A stretch of 64,000 nucleotides of DNA, taken from the NCBI RefSeq assembly GCF_001476895.1, contig NZ_LDTB01000010.1:1-64000 (forward strand), read 5' to 3'. Shown here piece after piece: positions 1-8,902 of this stretch. Numbering within the stretch: position 1 is the stretch's first letter; every line of letters starts with the position of its first letter. This stretch comes from Sphingomonas endophytica (GTDB lineage Bacteria > Pseudomonadota > Alphaproteobacteria > Sphingomonadales > Sphingomonadaceae). The notes beneath the pieces were generated by a model. It searched no databases, was not told where the DNA came from, and saw only the letters and a program-made list of their open reading frames with translations. The position numbers and the translations under genes are program-made.

Positions 1-165
1 CCCCCGTCACGATCGCGCTCTTGCCCTTCAGGAACATTCCCGATCTCCGTCTCGTCCGTCTCCGCCCCCTTCCATCCGCGAGCGCGCGAACGCTTGCAAC
101 CCGCAACCGTTCGCAAGCATTCATGCCGGATCGGCAACGATCTGCGCCAGGGGAGGCGACACGCG

Positions 166-1068
166 ATGCGGCTCGACGATTATGACAACGATATCAACGT
201 CGGCGAGGCACGCGGCGGCGGCGGACTCGGGGGCGGCGGTGGCGGGGGGCTGTTGCTGGGACTGTTGCCGATGATCGGCAGCCGCTTCGGCTGCGGCGGA
301 ATCGTCGTCGTGCTGATCCTGCTGGCGGTGTTCGGCGGGCTGGGCAATCTGGGCGGGATGCTGGGCGGTGGCAGCGGCAGCGCGCCGCAGGTCGGCGCAC
401 CGCGCACCGAATCGGTGCAGCAGGTCTGCGACGCCACGCCCGCGCGCCGCGACACCTGCCGCGCGTTCAGCAACGCGCAGAATACGTGGGAGAAGATCTT
501 CGCGCGCGAGAACCAGCGCTTCAGCCCGCCGATGCTGCAGTTCTTCAGCGGCTCCGGACAATCGGGCTGCGGCGCGGCGATGTCGGCAATGGGCCCGTTC
601 TATTGCCCGACCGACAACGGCATCTATCTCGACACCAGCTTCTTCGATGAACTTGCGAACAAGTACAAGGCGCAGGGAGACTTCGCGCAATATTACGTGA
701 TCGCCCACGAATTCGGCCACCACATCCAGAAGCTGCTCGGCACGTCCGATCAGGTTCGGCGCGCACAGCAGCGCGCCAGCGAAACCGAGGGCAACGCCCT
801 GTCGGTGCGGCTGGAATTGCAGGCGGATTGTTATGCCGGCGTCTGGGCGGCGGCGAACCGCGACCGGCTGGATCCGGGCGACGTGCAGGAGGGGATGACT
901 GCCGCGCAGGCGATCGGCGACGATACACTGCAACGCGAGGCGCAGGGCCGCGTCGTCCCCGACAGCTTCACCCACGGCACCTCCGCCCAGCGCAAGGCGT
1001 GGTTGCAGCGCGGGATAGACAGCGGCGGCGATCCGGCGGTCTGCGACACCTTCTCCGGCGCGATCTGA
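166..1068 (+). CDS. Membrane-anchored neutral zinc metallopeptidase (YpfJ family)
   Basis: A 300-residue protein of the YpfJ/neutral zinc metallopeptidase family. The N-terminus is a Gly-rich stretch (residues 17-29) followed by one membrane segment (about 43-60), so the catalytic part is probably periplasmic. The zinc motif HEFGH is at residues 181-185, and a downstream ELQAD (217-221) supplies the likely third ligand. The ATG at 166 was chosen because GGGAGG lies 10 nt upstream; an in-frame ATG at 94 has no such site. The natural substrate of this family is not established. It stands alone, 102 nt before a small gene on the same strand. Confidence 0.9.
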   Translation: MRLDDYDNDINVGEARGGGGLGGGGGGGLLLGLLPMIGSRFGCGGIVVVLILLAVFGGLGNLGGMLGGGSGSAPQVGAPRTESVQQVCDATPARRDTCRAFSNAQNTWEKIFARENQRFSPPMLQFFSGSGQSGCGAAMSAMGPFYCPTDNGIYLDTSFFDELANKYKAQGDFAQYYVIAHEFGHHIQKLLGTSDQVRRAQQRASETEGNALSVRLELQADCYAGVWAAANRDRLDPGDVQEGMTAAQAIGDDTLQREAQGRVVPDSFTHGTSAQRKAWLQRGIDSGGDPAVCDTFSGAI

Positions 1069-1170
1069 ACGACGGCACGGGCGCGGCCAGACCACGACGC
1101 CTCCGCTTCCTTCACCATCCCTTAACCGCGGCGCGACACATCACGCGGTCGAGGGATGGAGAACCAACGC

Positions 1171-1545
1171 ATGTTCAGCGTGACGGTCGATCTGCCGCGC
1201 GGCTATTTCGAGGTCGCGACGCACGGCTTTTGGACGCTGGAGACACTGGCGGAGTTCAGCGAGGTGCTGAAACGGACCGTGCGGCGCATCCGCGCCACCG
1301 GTCGGACCCCGGTCAGCCTGTGCGACCATTCCCTCGCCATGGTGCAGAGCCAGGATGTCGTCGACGGCTTCATCAGGATGATGCGGAATCCCGCCGTCCG
1401 GTCGGGACGCGTCGCGGTCTATACGACGCGTGCGCTGCCCCGGGCGCAAGCGGCGCGGGCCAATCAGGATCATCCGGAATTTCGCTTCTTCACCGACAAG
1501 GACGCCGCGCGCGCGTGGCTTCTGGAAGCTGGTTCATCCGGTTAG
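1171..1545 (+). CDS. SpoIIAA/STAS-like small protein
   Basis: A 124-residue soluble protein that looks like the SpoIIAA-like/STAS fold found in many sphingomonad hypothetical proteins: alternating strands and helices, a central FW-T-LE segment and a C-terminal 'FFTDKDAARAWL' helix. The ATG at 1171 follows GGAGA with good spacing; the ATG at 1156 would put its purines too close. It resembles the protein encoded at 8368-8742 in length and in the C-terminal 'ARAWL' segment, so the two may be distant paralogues. No enzymatic motif is visible, and the role (perhaps stress or partner binding) is unknown. Confidence 0.7.
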   Translation: MFSVTVDLPRGYFEVATHGFWTLETLAEFSEVLKRTVRRIRATGRTPVSLCDHSLAMVQSQDVVDGFIRMMRNPAVRSGRVAVYTTRALPRAQAARANQDHPEFRFFTDKDAARAWLLEAGSSG

Positions 1546-1700
1546 GGACGGACGTAGTCGCAGCGAAGCCGGGATCGTCCGGTCACGGCGCACCGCGGAA
1601 GACGCGCGAGAACCCTACCGTCGCCGGGACGACGGATCCGGACAGTCGGATCAAACCCCGGCAGCAGTCCCGCTGACGCGCCGCGTGTGACGCGGGCATA

Positions 1701-1728
1701 AAAAAACCCCGGGCGCCGCCGCCCGGGG
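1701..1728 (-). terminator. Rho-independent terminator of the DUF2171 gene
   Basis: A perfect 9-bp stem, CCCCGGGCG / CGCCCGGGG (1707-1715 and 1720-1728), is preceded on the plus strand by six A residues. Read on the minus strand this is a GC hairpin followed by a run of U, which is a classic intrinsic terminator. It lies 26 nt beyond the stop codon of the minus-strand gene at 1754-2995. Confidence 0.85.
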
Positions 1729-1753
1729 CTCCCTGCGATACAGGCTGTCCGGC

Positions 1754-2995
1754 TCAGTAGGTGCCGGAGAAGCTGCGGTTCAGGTTGGTGTCCTTGTCGG
1801 TGCCGCTGGTCGCACCGGTCGTGCCCCCCGTGGCGGTGGACGTGGACGAACCCGTCGTCGTGCCCAGCCCGCTCTGGCCATAGGTGCCGCGGTTCTGCCC
1901 GCTCTGGTCACCACGGTCGCCATAGCCGAACATCGCCTGATTCTGCTCTTCGTTCCGCCAGTGCTGCTTGGCCTCGTCGGCGGTCTTCGACAGCGTGACC
2001 TTCTTGTCCTCCACCGACTGGATCCAGCGCGACGGAATCGAATGGTGCTGGCCACCGGCGTCGGCGTCGTTCTTGGTCAGCAGGATGCGGTCGCCACGCA
2101 CCTTGTCGACGGTGCCGACGTGGCTGCCGTCGGAGCCGACCACCTCGTCATGCTCCTTGACCTGACCAAGCGACTGGCGCTGGTTCTGGCGGCTGGTCCG
2201 CCAGGAAGAGAATTCGTTCTCGAACCGCGAACGGTTTTCCTGGCGGTATTCGTCATAGTCGCGGTCGAGCGCCGCGATCTGGCCGGAACGCCAGCTATGG
2301 TAGTCGCTGTCGCGATCGGTGTGCCCCTGCTGCGCGTAGTAGCGCTCGTCGTAGCGGCTGTCGGCCTCGCGGCGGCGCTCCGCGTCCTCGTCCCCGAACC
2401 AGCTCCGCACCTCGTCGCCGGCGCGTGCAAGGAAGCCGCGCTCGTCATAGTCATAGCCTTGCGGCTGGCGGCCGTAGCTGGCGCCGCGATCACGATGCCG
2501 ACCATGGGCGCGCCGATCGTCGTCGTCATCATGGCGATGTCCGCCGACGTCGTTGAAGCGCCGACCGTCGGAGGCGTAGCTGCCGTGATACTCGCCGCCC
2601 CGGCCGTAGCGCGACTGGCCATAGGACTGGCCGCCGTACCCGCCAGCCGACCGGCCGTAGCGTTGCGCTCCGTAATTGTCCTGGCGGCCACCGTCGCGGT
2701 CCCTATAAAGATCGTCACGCTGCGCACGATAACCACCGCGATCGTCGTCGCGGTCGCGCCCGTAGAAGTCGCGTTGCCCGTAGCTCTCGCGCTGGCCGTA
2801 GCCGTCGCGCTGGCCATAGCCTCGCCGGTCTTCGTCGCGATCGCGATCCAGCGCGCCCGCCGATCGGTAATCGCGCGCGCTCGAATAGCTGCCGTAGCGA
2901 CCCGATCCGTAATCCCGGCCGTAATCCTGTGTCTCGCTGCGCCCGTAATAATCGCCCTGCGGGTCGGTGCCGCGGGGATAGCGTTCGTAACCCAT
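1754..2995 (-). CDS. DUF2171 protein with long Tyr/Arg/Asp/Gly-rich N-terminal region
   Basis: A 413-residue protein. About the first 190 residues are low complexity, dominated by Y, R, D and G (repeated 'YGQR', 'DYG' and 'RDRD' units), and are probably disordered. A charged central part contains 'SWFGDEDAERRR', a segment I recognise from sphingomonad proteins of this type. Residues about 279-350 form the DUF2171 domain (a PRC-barrel-like sequence with 'VGSDGSHVGTVD'), and the tail is Gly/Ser/Thr-rich. The start at 2995 has AGGAGA 7 nt upstream. A GGAAC stress-type -35 lies upstream at 3085-3081 but has no matching -10. The function is unknown; DUF2171 proteins are often linked to stress or surface roles, which is inference here. 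Confidence 0.8.
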   Translation of the reverse strand: MGYERYPRGTDPQGDYYGRSETQDYGRDYGSGRYGSYSSARDYRSAGALDRDRDEDRRGYGQRDGYGQRESYGQRDFYGRDRDDDRGGYRAQRDDLYRDRDGGRQDNYGAQRYGRSAGGYGGQSYGQSRYGRGGEYHGSYASDGRRFNDVGGHRHDDDDDRRAHGRHRDRGASYGRQPQGYDYDERGFLARAGDEVRSWFGDEDAERRREADSRYDERYYAQQGHTDRDSDYHSWRSGQIAALDRDYDEYRQENRSRFENEFSSWRTSRQNQRQSLGQVKEHDEVVGSDGSHVGTVDKVRGDRILLTKNDADAGGQHHSIPSRWIQSVEDKKVTLSKTADEAKQHWRNEEQNQAMFGYGDRGDQSGQNRGTYGQSGLGTTTGSSTSTATGGTTGATSGTDKDTNLNRSFSGTY

Positions 2996-3235
2996 GATGG
3001 TTTCTCCTGCGTCAGACACGATCGCGCGCCGCTTTGCCGCGTCGCGACGGTAAGCAGGATAAGTCACGGGCGGCGCCTTCGTTCCTGTCGTTGCGGCAGG
3101 GTAACGGGCACTGGCCGCGACAGAGACACGGCCGGTCCACCACAAAAAATCGACCGATGGCAGCGGATGGAGTGTTGCGTCGCCCCGGCAAGCCGGTTAA
3201 GGGCGGCGCTCCCGGCAATGCCGGGCCTGGCGGGC

Positions 3236-3311
3236 GGGGCTGTAGCTCAGATGGGAGAGCGCTGCAATCGCACTGCAGAGGTCAGGGGTTCGATTCCCCT
3301 CAGCTCCACCA
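3236..3311 (+). tRNA. tRNA-Ala (anticodon CGC)
   Basis: A 76-nt cloverleaf. The acceptor stem pairs GGGGCTG with CAGCTCC (one G-U). The D-arm has AGCTCAGATGGGAGAGC, the anticodon stem CTGCA/TGCAG encloses loop ATCGCAC giving anticodon CGC (codon GCG), and the T-arm contains GGTTCGATTCC. The CCA end is encoded at 3309-3311. No integrase or repeated 3' end was seen nearby. Confidence 0.93.
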
Positions 3312-3473
3312 CCCGCCCCAGGAATTCCAGAAACATCAGCCGGTCTATCGACCTTGCCGCGTGACCGCACAGCGCGCGGGCACGTTGTCGATCCGGCGAT
3401 CGGGCACCGGGCCGCCTGCGAGCCAGCGGTTTCGCACGATGCGCGGCGCGCGCGTTCTGGTAAGGTCGTGTCC

Positions 3474-4253
3474 ATGACCCGCCCCTCTCCCGCACTCAAC
3501 GATGCAGATGCGATCCCCGCCGCGACGCTGGTCGTCATGCGCGACCGGTCGCCCGGCCCTCCGGACCTGCTGTTCGTGGAACGCGCCACGGCGATGGCCT
3601 TCGCGGCGGGTGCGACGGTGTTCCCCGGCGGCCGCGTCGATGCGCAGGACCGTCTGCTGGCGGAAGCGCTCGGCGGCAGCGATATCGAGGATACCGCGGC
3701 GCGGATCGCCGCGATCCGCGAAACGATCGAGGAAACCGGATTGGCGATCGGCCTGACGCCGGGTACGGATGCCGACACCGTGCGGCGGATTCGCGCCGCA
3801 CTGGCCGGCGGCCTGACGCTCGCCGCGATCCTCGCCGAGGAAGGGCTGGGGATCGACCCGGACGTATTGGTGCCGTTCGCGCGCTGGCGGCCGCCGCATG
3901 GTCTGGTCCGTCGCTTCGACACGCGCTTCTTCCTGGTGCGCTGGCCCATCGATTCGCCCGCGCCGGAGGTCGACGGCACCGAGAACACGCGGCTGTTCTG
4001 GGGTGGGGCGCAATCGGTGCTGGAGGCCGCCGACGCCGGGCGGGTATCGATCATCTTTCCGACCCGGCGCAACCTCGAGCGACTTGCCCGGTTTGCCAGC
4101 TATGACGCGGCAGCGGCACACGCCCGGGCGACGCCGCAGCGGCTGGTGGAGCCATGGTCCGAATGGCGCGACGGGGAGGAGTATCTCTGCATTCCGGACG
4201 ATCTCGGCTATCCGGTGACGGCGGAACGACGCGCGGACGCGCGGCGCGGATAG
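3474..4253 (+). CDS. Nudix hydrolase, NUDT19-like
   Basis: A 259-residue Nudix hydrolase that would cleave a nucleoside diphosphate linked to another moiety. The second half of the Nudix box is clear (RETIEETGL, about residues 82-90), and the first half is 'FPGGRVDAQD' about 30 residues earlier, so the box carries an insertion as in the NUDT19/acyl-CoA diphosphatase subgroup. The E of the usual GX5E is D here. The ATG at 3474 was chosen because upstream codons look random. The stop codon overlaps the GTG of the next gene by one base (TAGTG), suggesting translational coupling. The substrate is not predictable from sequence. Confidence 0.85.
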   Translation: MTRPSPALNDADAIPAATLVVMRDRSPGPPDLLFVERATAMAFAAGATVFPGGRVDAQDRLLAEALGGSDIEDTAARIAAIRETIEETGLAIGLTPGTDADTVRRIRAALAGGLTLAAILAEEGLGIDPDVLVPFARWRPPHGLVRRFDTRFFLVRWPIDSPAPEVDGTENTRLFWGGAQSVLEAADAGRVSIIFPTRRNLERLARFASYDAAAAHARATPQRLVEPWSEWRDGEEYLCIPDDLGYPVTAERRADARRG

Positions 4254-4993
4254 TGCGTCGCGCCCGCCGCCTCGTCGCCTGGGGCGTCGCGGCGGCGCTG
4301 ACGGCCACTGTATTGCTGCTCGCCTGGGGCAGTCTGCGCGGCCGGCCGCAGGATCTGCCCTGGACCTCGCTCGACCTCGGGCAGCCGATCGGGCTGTTCA
4401 CCGGACGGAAGCTGACCGCGCTGACCGGCGATTCGGCAAAATGTCGCGGGCTCCTGTCGCAGGCCGGCGTGCGCTTCGCCGCGCTGCCGCCGCGGGACGA
4501 CGGGCAATGCGGCTATGACGATGCGGTGCGACTGGATGCGGGCGGCGCGCGGGCCGTGGCGCTGTCCCCGGCCGGGCCAGGCGTCGCCTGTCCGGTGGCG
4601 GCGGCGCTGGCGATCTGGGAATGGGATGTGCTGGCCCCCGCCGCGCGACGCCATTTCGGCGCGCGCGTGACGCGGATCGATCATTTCGGCAGCTATGCGT
4701 GCCGACGGCTCTATGGCCGCGATGCGGGGGCGTGGAGCGAACATGCCACCGCCGATGCGATCGATATCGCCGGCTTCCGCCTGTCCGACGGCAGGCGGAT
4801 CAGCATCGCGCGCGACTGGAAGGCCGGCGGGCGGGACGGCGCGGCGAAGGCGGCCTTCCTGCGCGACGTGCGCGACGGCGCGTGCCAGTTGTTCGCGACC
4901 GTCCTGTCGCCCGACTATAACGCCGCACATCGCGACCACTTCCATCTCGACCAGGCGGAGCGGGGCAAGATGGGGTGGCGCGCCTGTCGCTGA
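4253..4993 (+). CDS. Extensin-like C-terminal domain protein, membrane-anchored
   Basis: A 246-residue protein with a basic N-terminus and a single membrane segment (about residues 7-24), then a domain of the bacterial extensin-like C-terminal family. Two motifs near the end, 'EHATADAIDI' and 'HRDHFHLD', resemble the His/Asp and His-x-His metal ligands of LAS/VanY-type cell-wall peptidases, so a periplasmic peptidoglycan-related role is plausible but inferred. Four Cys may form disulfides. The start is taken as GTG at 4253, overlapping the Nudix stop; an ATG at 4154 would add 33 unlikely residues inside the Nudix gene. Confidence 0.75.
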   Translation: MRRARRLVAWGVAAALTATVLLLAWGSLRGRPQDLPWTSLDLGQPIGLFTGRKLTALTGDSAKCRGLLSQAGVRFAALPPRDDGQCGYDDAVRLDAGGARAVALSPAGPGVACPVAAALAIWEWDVLAPAARRHFGARVTRIDHFGSYACRRLYGRDAGAWSEHATADAIDIAGFRLSDGRRISIARDWKAGGRDGAAKAAFLRDVRDGACQLFATVLSPDYNAAHRDHFHLDQAERGKMGWRACR

Positions 4994-4995
4994 GG

Positions 4996-5544
4996 TTAGT
5001 GCGGCAGCGCCGCCGTATCGACCTTTTCGACCCAGTGCGGAAAGAAGGCCGGCTGACGCGAGGACCAGCCGGACGCAGTCGCCGCCGCCTCGCTGATCGA
5101 CTGGAGCAGCCGCCGCCGCAATTCCGGATGCAGATGCGGCATCGCCGCCGCCGCGCAGAATGCCGAGGGCAGCCACGGTCGCACCTTCGCGCCGACCAGC
5201 CGCTCGAACAGGAAACGGAACGCGGAGAAGGACGTTATCCGCCCCTGTCCCAGATCGAACGCCGCCAGCGTGATCAGCGGACCCAGGATCTGCTCCGCGG
5301 CGTCCAGCCCGCTGTCGTCCGGGATCTGCGCGCGCATGGCGGGAAGGCGACGATAATGCTGAGCCTGCGCCCGGATGCTCGCCGCCTCGACGACGTCGCG
5401 CGACCAGCGCGCCAACGCGTCGTCACGGTCCAGCCCGACGTCGAGGCTGCGGCGGATATACCGCTGCGTCGCCGCCGGGAAGGTCGCGAACTCCTTCATT
5501 TCGGCCAATGTCATCGCACCTTCGGCCGCCTTCATCCTGCCCAT
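4996..5544 (-). CDS. Hypothetical protein, not recognised
   Basis: A protein of about 182 residues that I do not recognise. It is soluble, mostly helical in appearance, Ala/Arg-rich, and has no membrane segment or signal peptide. Features are 'EMKEFATFPAATQRYIRRSLDVGL' near the start and a Trp/Phe-containing C-terminus ('SSRQPAFFPHWVEKVDTA'). Coding is supported by codon use and by the convergent, 2-nt spacing with the extensin-like gene. The start is uncertain: GTG at 5550, ATG at 5544 (GGGGTG 8 nt upstream, preferred) and an internal ATG preceded by GAAGG are all possible. Confidence 0.6.
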   Translation of the reverse strand: MGRMKAAEGAMTLAEMKEFATFPAATQRYIRRSLDVGLDRDDALARWSRDVVEAASIRAQAQHYRRLPAMRAQIPDDSGLDAAEQILGPLITLAAFDLGQGRITSFSAFRFLFERLVGAKVRPWLPSAFCAAAAMPHLHPELRRRLLQSISEAAATASGWSSRQPAFFPHWVEKVDTAALPH

Positions 5545-5748
5545 CGTCACACACCCCGCCGCACGAGATCCAACCAGCGGAAGAATGCGCCAAAGTGGTT
5601 AACGGCTCGCTTAACGGCGCTGTCTTCCGGCTGAAATAAATCAGCACGTCTCTCGCTGCGCCGCAACATGGATGCGACGAACGGAAAACCCGCGCAGCGA
5701 CAGGGCCACGCGGGGTGTAGAACGGGCAACAATTCGGTCGCGATTACG

Positions 5749-6042
5749 TCATGCGTCGCGCTGTCGCTCCGCCTCCTCCGCCGCATCGAAGCCGGACGAC
5801 GGTGCCGGTTCGCTGCGGCCAGGTTGCGTGATCGACACCGGATCGGACGCATCCATCGTTTCGTCCAGCCCCTCGTCGAGCCGCGCGTCGTCGCTGTCGG
5901 GATGCTTGCTGAGCCGCTTGTCAATCGACCGGTCCTGACCCGCATCCTGTCGCGCATCCCTGCCACCGCCGGCGTCGCCCGCGTCGGGCGCTACCGACAG
6001 GCTGTCGAGCGCACGGTCGTCGATCGGGCTCGCTTCGGTCAT
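5749..6042 (-). CDS. Small acidic protein of the general stress regulon
   Basis: A 97-residue, strongly acidic and hydrophilic protein with no membrane segment, probably disordered; it is rich in D, A, S and R and contains 'DETMDASDPVSITQPG', a motif I recall from other sphingomonad hypothetical proteins. The ATG at 6042 has a strong AGGAGAG site. A perfect EcfG promoter (GGAAC-N16-CGTT) lies upstream at 6104-6080, giving a leader of about 30 nt. Regulation as a general stress protein is therefore well supported, while the molecular function is unknown. Confidence 0.8.
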   Translation of the reverse strand: MTEASPIDDRALDSLSVAPDAGDAGGGRDARQDAGQDRSIDKRLSKHPDSDDARLDEGLDETMDASDPVSITQPGRSEPAPSSGFDAAEEAERQRDA

Positions 6043-6079
6043 GTCACTCTCCTGATCCGGCAATGTTCGCTTACACGTC

Positions 6080-6104
6080 AACGCCGGATCGCGCGCGGCG
6101 TTCC
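6080..6104 (-). promoter_or_regulatory. EcfG (general stress sigma factor) promoter
   Basis: On the minus strand the sequence reads GGAAC (6104-6100), a 16-nt spacer, then CGTT (6083-6080), matching the alphaproteobacterial EcfG consensus exactly. It lies in the gap between the transglutaminase-like gene and the 97-residue gene, pointing to the latter. Confidence 0.8.
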
Positions 6105-6877
6105 TAGGTGAGCCGGTTGACCCGCACCTCCTGCGCCCAGAGGTTCGCGGTACCGAAGATCGTCATGAAGGCGATGTCGGTCGCGTCCCGACCGATCCCG
6201 ACCCGTGCGATCTCATCGGGACGCGCCATGCCGGTCGCGTCGAGCAGGTGCCAACTGCCGTCGAGCCACACCTCCGCCACGGCGTGGAAATCGGGCGGAT
6301 CGACGCCCGGTGCGTAGACGGAGGCGCAGCGCGCGGGGATTTCGGCGGCGCGCGCCAATGCGACGAGTAGATGCGCATAGTCGCGGCACACCCCGCGCCG
6401 CTCCGCGAAGGTATGCAGCGCGCCGCCGCCCGGCGGTGCGGGCGCGTAATCGAGATTGTCGTGCACCCATTCCGCCAACGCGGTCGCCATCGCGCCACCC
6501 GACAGGCCCGCAAAGGTCCGGCGCACGAAATGGTCGAGCCGGTCGGATTCGCAGTACCGGCTGGGCAACAGATACGGGATGGTGGCGGGCGGCAGCAGTG
6601 CCGCCGGCGTCCCCGGCAGCAGATCGAGTTGCAGCAGCGGCCGGTCGATCGTGACGGTAGCGGCGTAGCGGACCACCAGTCGCCGCTCCGCGCGCGCCCA
6701 GCAGCGTTGCCCCACCCCCTCCTCGCCAATCACGGCGCGGATCGGGTGATCCGACTCGACGATCAACGACTGCGCCTCCAGCCGCTGGTCGGGCTGCGCG
6801 GCAACCTCGATCTGCAACAGCACATCGGCGGGGGCGGGAAAGCCGTAGTCGAGAAAGGCTTCGATCGAGAGGCGCAT
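6104..6877 (-). CDS. Transglutaminase-like cysteine protein
   Basis: A 257-residue protein of the bacterial transglutaminase-like superfamily, with an N-terminal beta region and a C-terminal papain-fold core. The predicted triad is C164 (in 'RRGVCRDYAHL'), H198 ('DFHAVAEVWL') and D213 ('HLLDATG'). Such proteins usually act as cysteine proteases or amide hydrolases; the substrate is unknown. No signal peptide is seen, so it is probably cytoplasmic. The ATG at 6877 has GAAGGAG upstream. Its stop codon shares a base with the EcfG -35 element of the next gene downstream. Confidence 0.85.
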   Translation of the reverse strand: MRLSIEAFLDYGFPAPADVLLQIEVAAQPDQRLEAQSLIVESDHPIRAVIGEEGVGQRCWARAERRLVVRYAATVTIDRPLLQLDLLPGTPAALLPPATIPYLLPSRYCESDRLDHFVRRTFAGLSGGAMATALAEWVHDNLDYAPAPPGGGALHTFAERRGVCRDYAHLLVALARAAEIPARCASVYAPGVDPPDFHAVAEVWLDGSWHLLDATGMARPDEIARVGIGRDATDIAFMTIFGTANLWAQEVRVNRLT

Positions 6878-6894
6878 CACCGCGCTCCTTCGCG

Positions 6895-6931
6895 CAAGAG
6901 AAAGGGGCCCGGCGGTCGCCCGCCGAGCCCC
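6895..6931 (-). terminator. Terminator after the BI-1 family gene
   Basis: An imperfect GC stem (GGGGCCCGGCGG at 6904-6915 with CCGCCGAGCCCC at 6920-6931) is followed on the minus strand by TTTCTCTT. It sits 26 nt beyond the stop of the minus-strand gene at 6957-7697, just before the start of the transglutaminase-like gene. Confidence 0.75.
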
Positions 6932-6956
6932 GTGTCGTTCGTCCAATGCGCGAGCG

Positions 6957-7697
<741 letters not shown>

Positions 7698-7818
7698 TGT
7701 CTCTTTGCTCCTTCATCCGAACGATGGGGTCGGATAGGGCGAATATCGCGCGTCACCGTCCGCTTTTCAAGCGAGCCGCCTGCCGCATCCCGACCAGCAA
7801 AGGTTCGTTACAGGACAC

Positions 7819-8364
7819 ATGCACCGCTTGTTCGTCGCGCTTCGTCCTCCCCCCGCGATCCGGAGCCTGCTGCTCGCCGCGACCGGCGTCGGCATGCCGG
7901 GGATACGCTGGCAGGACGACGAGCAGTTGCACCTCACGTTGCGCTTCGTCGGCGCGGTCGAGCGGCAGCAGGCGGAGGACGTGGCGGCGGCGCTTTCCGG
8001 CATCGTCGCGCCGATGCCGGAAGTGCGTGTCGACGGCGTCGGATCGTTCGAAAAGCGCGGGCGGACCGACACGTTATGGGCGCGGATCGTACCCGCCGAT
8101 ACGCTGACGGCACTGCATCGCAAGGTTGACCAAGCGCTCGGCCGGGCCGGGATCGCGCCCGATCCGCGCCGCTACCTGCCCCACGTCACGCTGGCGCGCG
8201 TCGCACGCGGCGGCGGGGATCCGGTCGCGATCGGGCGTTGGCTCGCGGATCACGCCGCGCTGTCGACACCGCCCTTCGCGCTGGCCCATGTCGTGCTGTA
8301 CGAGAGCCACCTCGGTGCGGAAGGCGCGCGCTACGAAGCGGTCGCGCGCTGGCCGCTGGGGTGA
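7819..8364 (+). CDS. thpR: RNA 2',3'-cyclic phosphodiesterase ThpR
   Basis: A 181-residue member of the 2H phosphoesterase family, which opens 2',3'-cyclic phosphates on RNA ends. Both catalytic HxT motifs are present: H38-L-T40 in 'LHLTLRFVG' and H122-V-T124 in 'YLPHVTLARV'. Length and layout match ThpR/LigT. It is cytoplasmic and stands alone, converging with the STAS-like gene with only 3 nt between stops. Confidence 0.92.
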   Translation: MHRLFVALRPPPAIRSLLLAATGVGMPGIRWQDDEQLHLTLRFVGAVERQQAEDVAAALSGIVAPMPEVRVDGVGSFEKRGRTDTLWARIVPADTLTALHRKVDQALGRAGIAPDPRRYLPHVTLARVARGGGDPVAIGRWLADHAALSTPPFALAHVVLYESHLGAEGARYEAVARWPLG

Positions 8365-8367
8365 CAG

Positions 8368-8742
8368 TCAATCAGCGAAGAGCCAGGCGCGCGCCTCCTC
8401 CTCGGTATCGAACAAGGCGCAGCGGTCATCCATAAGCCGCTTGACCTGAAGCCGGTGCAGCGCGCCCGAGGCGAGGATCGCAACGCGCCGTGACGGCGAA
8501 TCCTTGTGCAGGATACGCGCGAATTCATTGGCGACGACCTGCGGCACGACCCCCTTGCGCCGCATGTCGAGCAGGGTCCGCAACTGCCCGTGCGCCATAC
8601 CGCCACTCATCATCCCGCGCAGCGTTGCCATGACCTCCGCCGCGAAGCGTGCGGTGATCGCGGCGTCCCAATCGCCGACCAACGTCAATTTCAGGAATTG
8701 CGCGCGTGCATCCGCATCGATCGCGAAGGAGGGTTCTGCCAT
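8368..8742 (-). CDS. SpoIIAA/STAS-like small protein
   Basis: A 124-residue soluble protein with a strand-helix pattern like SpoIIAA/STAS-type domains: 'FLKLTLVGDWDAAI', 'LRTLLDMRRKGVV', 'RVAILASGALHRLQVKRL' and a final 'EEEARAWLF'. The end resembles that of the protein at 1171-1545. No catalytic motif or membrane segment is seen. The function is unknown; the family often binds lipids, nucleotides or partner proteins. It converges with thpR. Confidence 0.75.
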   Translation of the reverse strand: MAEPSFAIDADARAQFLKLTLVGDWDAAITARFAAEVMATLRGMMSGGMAHGQLRTLLDMRRKGVVPQVVANEFARILHKDSPSRRVAILASGALHRLQVKRLMDDRCALFDTEEEARAWLFAD

Positions 8743-8902
8743 GCGAGGCGATTAGCAACAAAAGTTTACCGAAGTACTTCCGGCATGACGCGCGCCCTCT
8801 CCGCATGATTGCGCGATCCGGGTCTCCCACGCGGAAAGCGCAGCGGCCGCCCTTCCCTTACCACCGCACTCTGATACGCTTGGCGCAACAGCGAGAGGAT
8901 GC

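Noticed and set aside
31-56. EcfG-like site GGAAC-N17-CGTC upstream of the zinc peptidase
   Set aside because: The -10 has a mismatch and the site is more than 100 nt from the start; not strong enough to claim.
3060-3085. GGAAC on the minus strand upstream of the DUF2171 gene
   Set aside because: At 16-17 nt spacing the -10 position reads ACTT or CTTA rather than CGTT, so only half of the promoter is present.
3236-3311. Integration site at tRNA-Ala (or at tRNA-Phe, 33240-33315)
   Set aside because: No integrase, no repeated tRNA 3' end and no change in coding style near either tRNA.
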